From Anaerorudis sp964444915 (lineage in GTDB: Bacteria > Bacteroidota > Bacteroidia > Bacteroidales > Dysgonomonadaceae): DNA of 26,524 nucleotides. A model generated the notes under the pieces. It saw nothing but the letters and a program-made list of their open reading frames with translations, ran no database searches and was not told the origin of the DNA. Each line of letters begins with the position of its first letter. Position 1 is the stretch's first letter. The stretch spans positions 1 through 26,524 of the forward strand of contig CAYUIY010000020.1 in assembly GCA_964444915.1 (NCBI GenBank), in the 5' to 3' direction. The translations under genes were made by a program, and so were the position numbers. Below, in pieces: positions 15,582 through 23,344 of the stretch.

Positions 15582-17108
15582 TTAGTTTTTAACCTGAGCT
15601 AATATTTTTTCTCCTTTTTCGATGGCCTCTTCAATGGTGCCCACATTCATAAACGCTTGTTCCGGCAAATAATCTACTTCGCCGTCTAAAATCATTTTAA
15701 AACCTTTAATGGTGTCTTCTATTTCTACCGTAACCCCGGGAATTCCCGTAAATTGTTCGGCAACAACAAAAGGCTGTGAAAGGAAGCGTTGTATTCTTCT
15801 TGCTCTATTAACAATCAATTTATCTTCTTCGGAAAGTTCCTCCATTCCTAAAATAGAAATAATATCCTGTAATTCTTTATTATGCTGCAATATTTGTTTT
15901 ACACGTAATGCTACATCGTAATGCTCTTGTCCAACAATGTAAGGGTCTAATATGCGAGAAGTAGAATCCAAAGGATCAACAGCAGGATAAATGCCTAATT
16001 CTGCAATTTTTCGGCTTAAAACAGTTGTAGCATCGAGGTGAGCAAAAATGGTTACTACAGCCGGATCGGTTAAGTCATCTGCCGGAACATATATTGCTTG
16101 TACAGAGGTTATGGATCCATTTTTTGTAGAAACAATACGTTCTTGTATAAGTCCTATCTCTGTTGCAAGAGTAGGTTGATATCCCACGGCGGATGGTAAG
16201 CGGCCCAAAAGTGCTGAAATTTCCGAACCTGCTTGTATAAAACGAAAAATATTATCAATAAAAAAAAGCACATCTTTTTTTGCTCCCATCCCGTTTTCCA
16301 TATCACGAAAAGCCTCTGCGATTGTTAGCCCTGAAAATGCAACAGAATAACGTGCTCCTGGTGGTTCGTTCATTTGACCAAAAACCAAAGCTGCCTGCGA
16401 TTTAGCTAATTCATTTTCGTCTACTTTTGATAAATTCCAATGGCCGGTTTCCATGCTTTTTTTAAATTCATCGCCATACCGAATAACGTCTGATTCTATC
16501 ATTTCGCGTAATAAATCGTTGCCTTCACGTGTACGTTCCCCAACTCCGGCAAAAACAGAAAAACCCTCATGTTTTTTTGCTACATTGTTAATTAATTCTT
16601 TGATAAGTACCGTTTTGCCTACACCTGCTCCGCCAAAAAGTCCGATTTTGCCACCTCGACTATAGGGGGTTAATAAATCAATGACTTTAATGCCTGTATG
16701 AAATATTTCTGTGGTAGTTGACAAACTGTCGAATTTTGGGGGTTCGCGGTGAATTGGATATGAGTTTGTACGATCTAATTTTTTCATGCCATCGATAGGT
16801 TCACCGGTTACATTCATAACCCTTCCCTTAACTTGTTCACCTGTTGGCATAGTGATGGGGCCTCCTGACCCTAATGGATAAACTTTCATGCCTCTTTGCA
16901 AGCCATCGGTACTATCCATTGCGATAGTGCGTACAGTGTTTTCTCCAATATGCTGCTGTACTTCTAGTATGAGGAGTTCACCGTTATGTTTTTCAATTTT
17001 TAAAGCATCGTGTATATTTGGCAAGATAAGTTCTTTCTCAAATTCTTCAAAAGTTACATCAATAACAGGTCCTATGATTTGAGAAATGCGTCCTACAATT
17101 TTTGACAT
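15582..17108 (-). CDS. atpD: F1Fo ATP synthase beta subunit
   Basis: The 508-residue catalytic subunit. Walker A GGAGVGKT is at 159-166, followed by 'GVGERTREGNDLLREM'; 'FFIDNIFRFIQAGSEISALL' carries Walker B, and 'MEELSEED' near residue 420 is the DELSEED lever that meets gamma. First gene of the operon, so atpD and atpC are read before the Fo genes, as in other Bacteroidales and unlike E. coli, where the operon begins with the Fo genes. Confidence 0.98.
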   Translation of the reverse strand: MSKIVGRISQIIGPVIDVTFEEFEKELILPNIHDALKIEKHNGELLILEVQQHIGENTVRTIAMDSTDGLQRGMKVYPLGSGGPITMPTGEQVKGRVMNVTGEPIDGMKKLDRTNSYPIHREPPKFDSLSTTTEIFHTGIKVIDLLTPYSRGGKIGLFGGAGVGKTVLIKELINNVAKKHEGFSVFAGVGERTREGNDLLREMIESDVIRYGDEFKKSMETGHWNLSKVDENELAKSQAALVFGQMNEPPGARYSVAFSGLTIAEAFRDMENGMGAKKDVLFFIDNIFRFIQAGSEISALLGRLPSAVGYQPTLATEIGLIQERIVSTKNGSITSVQAIYVPADDLTDPAVVTIFAHLDATTVLSRKIAELGIYPAVDPLDSTSRILDPYIVGQEHYDVALRVKQILQHNKELQDIISILGMEELSEEDKLIVNRARRIQRFLSQPFVVAEQFTGIPGVTVEIEDTIKGFKMILDGEVDYLPEQAFMNVGTIEEAIEKGEKILAQVKN

Positions 17109-17141
17109 AATAATAATTATATAAGGATATTTTTTTGATTA

Positions 17142-17149
17142 CAAATATA
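17142..17149 (-). promoter_or_regulatory. Possible -7 promoter element of the atp operon
   Basis: The - strand reads TATATTTG, 33 bases before the atpD start. A symmetric TTTTTCGAAAAA (17154-17165) lies directly upstream, where a spacer would be. No TTG is found at the usual -33 distance. Confidence 0.42.
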
Positions 17150-17231
17150 GTCTTTTTTCGAAAAAGAGATATTGTATACCATTATATTATAAATTTCATT
17201 AGCATGAAATCATTGTTTATTTAGGTTTATT

Positions 17232-17954
17232 TTATTTTGATTCGATTTCGGAAAGAAGGAAAGCAAAATTATCTTCGCGAGACAGTTCTTTAGGTGCATT
17301 TCCATACTTGAAAATGCGAGCTTTACGATTTCCGATAAGTGTAAGATTGTTTTCTTCACGTCGAAGCATTGTTCCTTCACGTAGTCCTACTACAAATACA
17401 TCTCTATTGATCTCAATGAATTCGTTGATACGAACTTCGCGTGTTTCGCCACTAAAATTTATCGGGTGTTCATCGGTGTAATGGGGATTAATCTGAAACG
17501 GAACCAAATTAAGCGTTTTGAATTTTCGGGGCTCAACAATCGGCATGTCATTGGTTGTTTGTAGTGTAGGGCATGCAATATTTGCACCTGCGCTCCAACC
17601 GATATAAGGCGTTCCATCTTTAACTTTTTTGCAGATTATCTCCATCAGTTTATTGTCCTGCAGTATTTTGACTAGATGCCATGTGTTGCCACCACCAACC
17701 ACGATGGCGTTGGCATTTTCAATTGCTTCTGTGGGATTTGCAAAGCGATGAATGCCGGTTGTGTGATGACCAATTTCAGCAAATACGTTATTCACTTTCT
17801 TTTCATATTCATCGAATGAGAACGTTACCGCAGCATAGGGGATGAAAATGGTATTTTGCTTTTTCCCCCTCAAAAAATCTTTTATTTCATTTTTTGCATG
17901 TGCTAAATAATCTTCCCCGGGATTCGTGGAATTGCTGATAAGCAAAAGTCTCAT
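17232..17954 (-). CDS. pepE: Dipeptidase E (aspartyl dipeptidase, serine peptidase family S51)
   Basis: A 240-residue cytoplasmic peptidase that cleaves dipeptides with N-terminal aspartate. The nucleophile is Ser121 in 'YIGWSAGANIACPT'; Asp136 ('TTNDMPIV') and His158 ('INPHYTDEHP') match the Salmonella PepE triad Ser120-Asp135-His157 in spacing. 'VVGGGNTWHLVK' (85-96) is the oxyanion region. It is a single gene, divergent from the DNA alkylation repair gene; a TATATTTG on the - strand at 17986-17993 may be its -7 element. No T-run terminator follows; only a palindrome at 17193-17210. Confidence 0.93.
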   Translation of the reverse strand: MRLLLISNSTNPGEDYLAHAKNEIKDFLRGKKQNTIFIPYAAVTFSFDEYEKKVNNVFAEIGHHTTGIHRFANPTEAIENANAIVVGGGNTWHLVKILQDNKLMEIICKKVKDGTPYIGWSAGANIACPTLQTTNDMPIVEPRKFKTLNLVPFQINPHYTDEHPINFSGETREVRINEFIEINRDVFVVGLREGTMLRREENNLTLIGNRKARIFKYGNAPKELSREDNFAFLLSEIESK

Positions 17955-18013
17955 AAATAATGGTTGATTTATTTTTTTCTTGTGGCAAATATAATCAATT
18001 TTATTATAAGGGA

Positions 18014-18044
18014 TTGGATATTTCTTTTTAATGGATTATTTTTG
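18014..18044 (+). promoter_or_regulatory. Promoter of the DNA alkylation repair gene
   Basis: TTG at 18014-18016, 20 bases, then TATTTTTG at 18037-18044, a good match to the Bacteroidota promoter. It overlaps the first codons of the longest open frame (ATG at 18031), which argues that the real start is the next ATG at 18067. Confidence 0.62.
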
Positions 18045-18066
18045 CTTTTATTTCTTTTTAGTTAGG

Positions 18067-18747
18067 ATGAACAATATAAATGTAATAGAAAAGACGATTC
18101 GTAAAATCAGAAAAGATCTTCGTCTTTCCATGAATGGTGTTGTGGCAGCAAGTATGCGGGAGAAAGGAATGAATTACGGTATGAATTTTGGGGTAAAATT
18201 ACCGGATATTCGCAGGATTGCGTCTCGTTACGTTCCCAATAAAGAGCTGGCCGAAAGATTGTGGAAGCAAGATGTGCGCGAGTTAAAAATTATTGCTACG
18301 TTGCTGTATCCTCCCGATGAATTTTTTCGAGAAGATGCTGCACGTTGGGTAATGGAAACTCCTAATCAGGAAATTCGTGAGCAGGTATGTATGAATTTAT
18401 TTTCAAAAACGGATTTTGCTGACGAGTTGGTTAAAGAGTGGATAAACCAAGAGAACGATGATGTACGTATAACAGGGTATTGGTTGTTTGCAAGGCTTGC
18501 CATCATTCGTGCGGCCTCTTTCGAGAGAGTTGATAAGAATAATATTGTCGAGAGAGCTCTTTCTGATCTTGCTTCCGATTCATTGTTTTTGGTTCAGGCT
18601 GCTTTTAATGCCCTGAAGTTTGCCGGGAGAGACTCTCGTCAATTGGCCGACACTATTTTAAATCGATTGAAGCCATTAGAGAAAAGCTCCAAGGGGAAGG
18701 AGATGGTGGATATTTTGCGTTTTGAGTTCGAGGATATTATTCCTTGA
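18067..18747 (+). CDS. DNA alkylation repair protein (AlkD-like, HEAT-repeat fold)
   Basis: A 226-residue all-helical protein of the DNA alkylation repair family. Helical repeats run through the whole length, with the family-typical 'NFGVKLPDIRRIASRY' near the N terminus, 'LWKQDVRELKIIATLLYPP' and 'WINQENDDVRITGYWLFARL'. AlkD-type members remove positively charged alkylated bases such as 3- and 7-methylated purines; whether this member has glycosylase activity cannot be judged from the sequence alone. I chose the ATG at 18067 over 18031 because a promoter element sits between them and the extra 12 residues are unusually aromatic ('MDYFCFYFFLVR'). Its 3' end overlaps the convergent small membrane gene by 11 bases. 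Confidence 0.85.
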   Translation: MNNINVIEKTIRKIRKDLRLSMNGVVAASMREKGMNYGMNFGVKLPDIRRIASRYVPNKELAERLWKQDVRELKIIATLLYPPDEFFREDAARWVMETPNQEIREQVCMNLFSKTDFADELVKEWINQENDDVRITGYWLFARLAIIRAASFERVDKNNIVERALSDLASDSLFLVQAAFNALKFAGRDSRQLADTILNRLKPLEKSSKGKEMVDILRFEFEDIIP

Positions 18748-18922
18748 AATTTTTGTTGACAAAAAAGGCAATGATGAGCAGATTAATTGTAAGAAATAGT
18801 CCCACTCCTCCAATATAAATACTTTTCCAGTGAGGAAGTGTGAAAAAAAAGTAGAGTGAAGCGATAACGATTAATGCTATCAATACCCCCAATATTCGTA
18901 AAATGGTTTTTTTCCCTTTCAT
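18737..18922 (-). CDS. Small two-helix membrane protein, function unknown
   Basis: A 61-residue protein: a basic N terminus (MKGKK), a membrane helix at about 10-28 ('LGVLIALIVIASLYFFF'), a short loop 'TLPHWKSIY', a second helix at about 37-55 ('GGVGLFLTINLLIIAFFV'), and a charged tail NKNFKE. The start is an ATG, and TACATTTG on the - strand at 18949-18956 could be its -7 element. I recognise no family. The positive-inside pattern and a clean two-helix hairpin make it a plausible real gene rather than chance, but it lacks independent support. Confidence 0.55.
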   Translation of the reverse strand: MKGKKTILRILGVLIALIVIASLYFFFTLPHWKSIYIGGVGLFLTINLLIIAFFVNKNFKE

Positions 18923-18966
18923 CTTTATTTCTTATTGTTTGAAGAGTACAAATGTATTAAAATTTT

Positions 18967-19120
18967 TTACTCTGGTTGTGCTTTTAGCCACTTAGCGATA
19001 TCTTCCAATACTTCGGGGTAAAATGGTCTGCTCGATTTCGATGCCGCGTTTATCGTATCGGAGAAAAGCGAAGCCGTTGCGTGTCAGATAATCGGAAAGG
19101 ACAAGAAAGGATTTGATTTG
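18967..19120 (-). pseudogene. Remnant of an alpha/beta hydrolase with internal deletion and frameshift
   Basis: Directly after the rlmH stop, the same frame reads 'KSFLVLSDYLTRNGFAFLRY' followed by DKRG. This resembles the conserved 'KPFLVLADYLTRxGIAVLRY' region before the nucleophile elbow of a Bacteroidales alpha/beta hydrolase family. It then jumps to 'IEIEQT', and after a frameshift near 19015-19023 to 'PEVLEDIAKWLKAQPE' and a stop, which resembles the C-terminal end of the same family. The catalytic Ser, Asp and His regions that should lie between are gone, so a few hundred residues have been deleted. There is no start codon. A functional short peptide is unlikely. Confidence 0.72.
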
Positions 19121-19594
19121 TTATTCGTGATGGTAAGGTTCGTTGTTCAGAATGGTCATTGCCCGATAAAGTTGTTCTATAAACACCAATCGCGCCATTT
19201 CGTGAGTAAAGGTCATTTTCGAAAGCGACACTTTTTCATCGGCACGCCTGTCTATTTCCTCCGAAAATCCGTAGGGTCCTCCTACGACAAAAACCAAACG
19301 CTTTATCCCCATGAGCCCTTTCTTTTCAATAAATTGGGCAAATTCCGGCGAAGTAAACTCCTTCCCTTTTGCATCTAGAAGCACAACATAATCGTTGGGT
19401 TGTAATATTTTGAGAATTTGGTTTCCTTCGAGAGTTTTCTGATCTTTTTCAGAAAGATTTTTCGTGTTTTTTATATCGGGAACGATTTTAATTTCAAAGG
19501 GGATATAGTGCTCGAGTCTTTTTACATAGGCATTTATCAGCTTGTTATAAGCAGCATCGTTTATTTTCCCTACCGATAACAAAATGATTTTCAT
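19121..19594 (-). CDS. rlmH: 23S rRNA pseudouridine1915 N3-methyltransferase (SPOUT family)
   Basis: A 157-residue methyltransferase that modifies position 1915 of 23S rRNA in the assembled ribosome using S-adenosylmethionine (EC 2.1.1.177). The SPOUT knot is seen in 'RLVFVVGGPYGFSEEI' (99-114), and the C terminus 'YRAMTILNNEPYHHE' is the strongly conserved family end. The frame runs on to a TTG at 19621, but the ATG at 19594 ('MKIILLSVGKIND') matches the family start and length. Divergent from nadC. Its stop abuts the hydrolase remnant, so the original downstream gene seems to have been eroded up to the rlmH stop codon. Confidence 0.97.
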   Translation of the reverse strand: MKIILLSVGKINDAAYNKLINAYVKRLEHYIPFEIKIVPDIKNTKNLSEKDQKTLEGNQILKILQPNDYVVLLDAKGKEFTSPEFAQFIEKKGLMGIKRLVFVVGGPYGFSEEIDRRADEKVSLSKMTFTHEMARLVFIEQLYRAMTILNNEPYHHE

Positions 19595-19638
19595 TTCTAT
19601 GAATTTATCTTTGAAATACAAATTTTTCGTCCTGATTA

Positions 19639-19672
19639 CAAATGTAATACTTTATTTTTATAATTTTGTCAA
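19639..19672 (-). promoter_or_regulatory. Possible promoter of rlmH, overlapping a possible nadC promoter
   Basis: On the - strand TTGACA (19672-19667), 17 bases, TATTAC, immediately followed by an overlapping TACATTTG (19646-19639), which is a Bacteroidota -7 match. On the + strand TAATTTTG (19661-19668) could serve nadC and overlaps the TTGACA. TTG to -7 spacing is 23, slightly longer than typical. Confidence 0.42.
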
Positions 19673-19752
19673 TTCATTGTCAACAGCACAGTTAACAAAA
19701 AAGATGTTTTAGGTGTTTATACAGTTAGAGTATTCTCAGAAAACGTTTAAAT

Positions 19753-20598
19753 ATGGAAGAGAAAGAATTAGTAAATAAACTCATAGATCTGGCTTTTGCC
19801 GAAGATATTGGGGAGGGAGATCATACTACCTTGTGTAGTATTCCTGCTGACGCCGAAGGAAGAGCGAAGCTTATCATAAAAGAAGAAGGTATTCTTGCCG
19901 GAGTGGAGGTGGCAAAGGAAGTTTTTCATAAATTTGATCCTACGTTAAAGATGGAAGTTTTTATCGAGGATGGGGCGCATGTTAAGCCCGGTGATGTAGC
20001 TTTTGTTGTGGAAGGAAAGGTACAATCGCTTTTGCAAACCGAGCGTCTTGTTCTTAACATCATGCAGCGCATGAGCGGTATTGCAACCACAACTCATCAC
20101 TATGTGAAACTTCTTGAGGGAACCCACACGAAATTGCTCGATACGCGTAAAACTTCCCCCGGAATGCGTATACTTGAAAAAAAAGCAGTAAAAATAGGGG
20201 GAGGGGAAAATCATAGGATCGGACTTTTCGATATGATTCTTTTGAAAGATAATCATGTTGATTTTGCCGGTGGTATCGAAAACGCTATTCGCAGAGCTCA
20301 AAAATATCTGAAGGAAAAAGGCAAAGACCTGAAAATCGAAATCGAAGTTCGTAATCTTGATGAACTAAAAGAGGCGTTACGTGTAGGAGGTGTGGATAGG
20401 ATTATGCTCGATAATTTTTCTGTTGAAGATACGCGTAAAGCTGTGGAATTGGTAGCCAGACAGGTAGAGCTCGAGTCTTCGGGCGGGATCACAGAAGAAA
20501 CCATACGCAGTTATGCCGAATGTGGAGTAGATTATATTTCTGTAGGTGCATTTACTCATTCGGTTAAGAGTCTTGACATGAGTTTAAAGGCCGATTAA
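19753..20598 (+). CDS. nadC: Nicotinate-nucleotide diphosphorylase (quinolinate phosphoribosyltransferase)
   Basis: A 281-residue enzyme that converts quinolinate and PRPP to nicotinate mononucleotide in NAD synthesis (EC 2.4.2.19). Motifs include 'FAEDIGEGDHTT' (14-25), 'NIMQRMSGIATTTHHYV', 'LLDTRKTSPGMRILEK', 'GGGENHRIGLFDMILLKDNH', 'IEIEVRN' and 'ESSGGITEETIRSYAECGVD', which carry the substrate-binding Arg, Lys and His residues of the barrel. nadA and nadB are not in the window. Followed at 4 bases by the dCMP deaminase gene, so likely first gene of an operon. Confidence 0.97.
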   Translation: MEEKELVNKLIDLAFAEDIGEGDHTTLCSIPADAEGRAKLIIKEEGILAGVEVAKEVFHKFDPTLKMEVFIEDGAHVKPGDVAFVVEGKVQSLLQTERLVLNIMQRMSGIATTTHHYVKLLEGTHTKLLDTRKTSPGMRILEKKAVKIGGGENHRIGLFDMILLKDNHVDFAGGIENAIRRAQKYLKEKGKDLKIEIEVRNLDELKEALRVGGVDRIMLDNFSVEDTRKAVELVARQVELESSGGITEETIRSYAECGVDYISVGAFTHSVKSLDMSLKAD

Positions 20599-20602
20599 AA
20601 GA

Positions 20603-21037
20603 ATGGAAAATAGAGAGAATAAACAAGAATTGTTAGATAAGCGTTATATACGTATGGCCTTCATTTGGGCTGAGAATTCCTATTGCAAGCGTCGTCAGGT
20701 GGGTGCAATTTTGGTAAAGGATAAAATGATTATATCCGACGGCTATAATGGCACGCCGGCAGGTTTTGAGAATGTATGCGAGGATGAAAATAATATCACA
20801 AAACCATATGTCTTGCATGCCGAGGCCAATGCAATTACAAAAGTTGCTCGATCGAACAATAGTAGCGAAGGAGCGACACTTTATGTGACTTCGGCTCCAT
20901 GTATAGAATGTGCCAAGCTTATTATTCAAGCCGGAATCAAACGGGTTGTATATGCTGATTCTTACCGAGTGAGCGATGGAATTGATTTGTTGAAGAGGGC
21001 TAATATTGAAGTTGTTGCTATAGATATAGATAAATAG
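20603..21037 (+). CDS. Deoxycytidylate (dCMP) deaminase family protein
   Basis: A 144-residue zinc deaminase. The zinc and catalytic residues are in 'HAEANAI' and 'TSAPCIECAKLI' (HAE plus PCxxC), and 'KRRQVGAILVKD' and 'SDGYNGTPAGFENVCE' are typical of the dCMP deaminase/ComEB branch rather than of cytidine deaminases. It would turn dCMP into dUMP, feeding dTMP synthesis (EC 3.5.4.12). A ComEB-like competence role is named for some homologues, but nothing here supports it. Placed between nadC (4 bases) and the S41 protease gene (29 bases). Confidence 0.92.
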   Translation: MENRENKQELLDKRYIRMAFIWAENSYCKRRQVGAILVKDKMIISDGYNGTPAGFENVCEDENNITKPYVLHAEANAITKVARSNNSSEGATLYVTSAPCIECAKLIIQAGIKRVVYADSYRVSDGIDLLKRANIEVVAIDIDK

Positions 21038-21066
21038 ATAACGGAAGATATAATTAAAAATAGTGG

Positions 21067-22707
21067 ATGATGGATGCTGAAAAAAGTATAAGAACGTGGT
21101 TACCGTTATGGATTGCTTTGGCAATTGTGTTAGGAATTTTTATTGGTAACAAGTTTTTGGTATTCGAACGAGGAGTAAAAGTTGCAGGTACCGAAAAACT
21201 AAATGCAGTTCTTAATTATATTGGGGAATCATATGTCGATCCCATTAATATGAGGGAATTGGTCGAAGATGCTTTGCCTCATATCGTCAGGGAGCTTGAC
21301 CCCCATTCGGCTTATATACCTGCCGAAGAAATGAAACGAGTCAACGAAGAGCTGGAATCTCATTTTTCGGGAATAGGTGTAAGCTTTTATGTGCTCAATG
21401 ATACCATTGTTGTTACCAGTATTATTCCTGGAGGTCCCTCTGAAGCCGCAGGAATCCAACCGTGGGATCGCATCGTTGAAGTAAACGATACGGTAATAGC
21501 AGGGATAAATATCACCAATGAACAGGTAGTAAAGAAACTGCGAGGCGAAAAAGGGACACAAGTTAAGCTTGGCATCATCAGACCATCTGAAAATAAAATG
21601 ATACATATTACCGTAACCCGAGGGGATATTCCGGTTAGTAGCGTACAAGCGTCTTACATGTTAACAGATGATATTGGTTATATTAAAGTGGGCACTTTTG
21701 CATTCACAACTTTCAGCGAATTTATTTCTGCCATTTCAAAATTAAAAAACTTAGGAGGCGATTCTTTCGTGATTGATCTTCGTGGCAATTCGGGTGGTTC
21801 GTTAGAAACAGTTATTTCTATGGCAAATGAATTTTTGGAGAAAGGTAAATTGATTGTTTATGCCGAAGGACGCAGATTTCCCCGTATTGATCACTATGCC
21901 GACGGATCGGGAACCTGCAAAAAAGATCAGATTATTGTGTTGATTGACGAATTAAGTGCTTCAGCTAGCGAGATCTTTGCAGGAGCTATGCAGGATCATG
22001 ATCGCGGGTTAATTATTGGACGCAAATCTTTTGGAAAGGGGTTGGTGCAAAGTCAACGTCAATTTAGAGACGGATCGGCTATCCGATTGACGGTCGCTCG
22101 TTATTACACACCATCAGGACGATCCATTCAGCGTAAATATGAAAAAGAACGATACTATGAATATGAAATGGAGGCCATTAATCGTTATATCCAAGGTAAT
22201 TATGTAAATGTGGATACGGCTTCGAATGTCGATTTAAGACCGTATAAAACAGACGGAGGTAGAACCGTTTATGGTGGCGATGGAATTATGCCTGATATTT
22301 TCATTCCTCGTGATACGACGGGTATAAATTCATATTATAATGCGTTGATAAGTCGTGATCTTGTTCAGGAATATGCGATGGTGTACAGCGATAGAAATAG
22401 GGAGAAATTGCAGAAATTTAGTTCGTGGGAAGATCTTCACCGCTATCTTCGTATGCAGCCTTTGCTGATGAATTTGGTGAGTTATGCCGATTCAAAAGGT
22501 GTAAGACAGCGCCCGTATTATATTGAGGAGTCGCGAAAACTTTTAGAAACTCAGCTCGAAGCTTACATCATCCGGAATTTCTGGGGAGAGGAAGGATTTT
22601 ATGCTGTTCTTATGGAAAACGATAATGTGGTTGACAAAGCTATAGAGATGATTGTTACAGGAAAAGCTGTACCCGAAGCTGTTGTTAGAGAACTCTATAA
22701 AGAGTGA
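21067..22707 (+). CDS. S41 family carboxy-terminal processing peptidase (CtpA/Prc-like)
   Basis: A 546-residue periplasmic protease with one N-terminal membrane anchor (residues about 11-28, 'WLPLWIALAIVLGIFIG'). A PDZ domain covers about 90-185 ('GIGVSFYVLNDTIVVTSIIP', 'GIQPWDRIVEVNDTVI'), followed by the S41 core. The catalytic pair lies in 'DELSASASEIFAGAMQD' (probably Ser299) and 'SFGKG' (Lys324); the 25-residue spacing equals that of E. coli Prc. The C-terminal 140 residues are an extra helical domain usual in Bacteroidota members. Substrates are unknown. Either of two adjacent ATGs (21067, 21070) may be used. Confidence 0.95.
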   Translation: MMDAEKSIRTWLPLWIALAIVLGIFIGNKFLVFERGVKVAGTEKLNAVLNYIGESYVDPINMRELVEDALPHIVRELDPHSAYIPAEEMKRVNEELESHFSGIGVSFYVLNDTIVVTSIIPGGPSEAAGIQPWDRIVEVNDTVIAGINITNEQVVKKLRGEKGTQVKLGIIRPSENKMIHITVTRGDIPVSSVQASYMLTDDIGYIKVGTFAFTTFSEFISAISKLKNLGGDSFVIDLRGNSGGSLETVISMANEFLEKGKLIVYAEGRRFPRIDHYADGSGTCKKDQIIVLIDELSASASEIFAGAMQDHDRGLIIGRKSFGKGLVQSQRQFRDGSAIRLTVARYYTPSGRSIQRKYEKERYYEYEMEAINRYIQGNYVNVDTASNVDLRPYKTDGGRTVYGGDGIMPDIFIPRDTTGINSYYNALISRDLVQEYAMVYSDRNREKLQKFSSWEDLHRYLRMQPLLMNLVSYADSKGVRQRPYYIEESRKLLETQLEAYIIRNFWGEEGFYAVLMENDNVVDKAIEMIVTGKAVPEAVVRELYKE

Positions 22708-22761
22708 TTTTTTGCTTTGACTCAACTTGTTTTTGTTTAGTTTTGATACGTTGTTGGAAAA

Positions 22762-23319
22762 ATGCTGGAGGTATCTTCGAAACAGGCTTTACGGAATCAA
22801 ATAGCAGCGAAAAAAAAGGCTTTATCGAAAGCGGAATTAAGTGATTTTTCGACAGAAGTGATTTCAACGCTTGAATCAATATCTTTGTTCCGGGATGCTA
22901 CGTGTATTTTGGCATATTATAGTATGGAGGGCGAAGTGGCTACACATGATTTTATCGATAAATATTGTGGGAGCAAGTGCTTTATTCTCCCCGTTGTAAG
23001 AGGAAATGAATTGGTATTGAGGAAATTTACTTTGCAGAAGGGGATGGTGAAATCTTCTTTTGGAATTTATGAACCGCAAGGGATCGATTTTGTTGATTTC
23101 GAGCGGATCGATCTTGTGCTTGTTCCCGGAATAGCATTTGACAGAAAACTTCATCGACTGGGTAGGGGGAAAGGGTTTTACGACCGGTTGTTACCTCTTA
23201 TCAAAGCTCCAAAAATAGGTATTTGTTTCGATTTTCAATTGTTCGATCAAATCCCACATGAAAAACACGATGTTAAAATGAATATGATTGTCTCTCAAAA
23301 TGAGATTGTGACAGAATGA
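22762..23319 (+). CDS. 5-formyltetrahydrofolate cyclo-ligase
   Basis: A 185-residue enzyme that uses ATP to turn 5-formyl-tetrahydrofolate into 5,10-methenyl-tetrahydrofolate (EC 6.3.3.2). The N-terminal 'SKQALRNQIAAKKKALS' helix is the substrate/ATP region, and 'LVLVPGIAFDRKLHRLGRGK' with GFYDRLL (about 119-145) is the family signature. It lies 54 bases after the S41 protease gene on the same strand; this pairing is often seen in Bacteroidales. It converges with the ABC transporter gene with only 25 bases between the stops and no clear terminator. Confidence 0.95.
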   Translation: MLEVSSKQALRNQIAAKKKALSKAELSDFSTEVISTLESISLFRDATCILAYYSMEGEVATHDFIDKYCGSKCFILPVVRGNELVLRKFTLQKGMVKSSFGIYEPQGIDFVDFERIDLVLVPGIAFDRKLHRLGRGKGFYDRLLPLIKAPKIGICFDFQLFDQIPHEKHDVKMNMIVSQNEIVTE

Positions 23320-23344
23320 CAACTTTCGACTCTTTTAAATGCAT

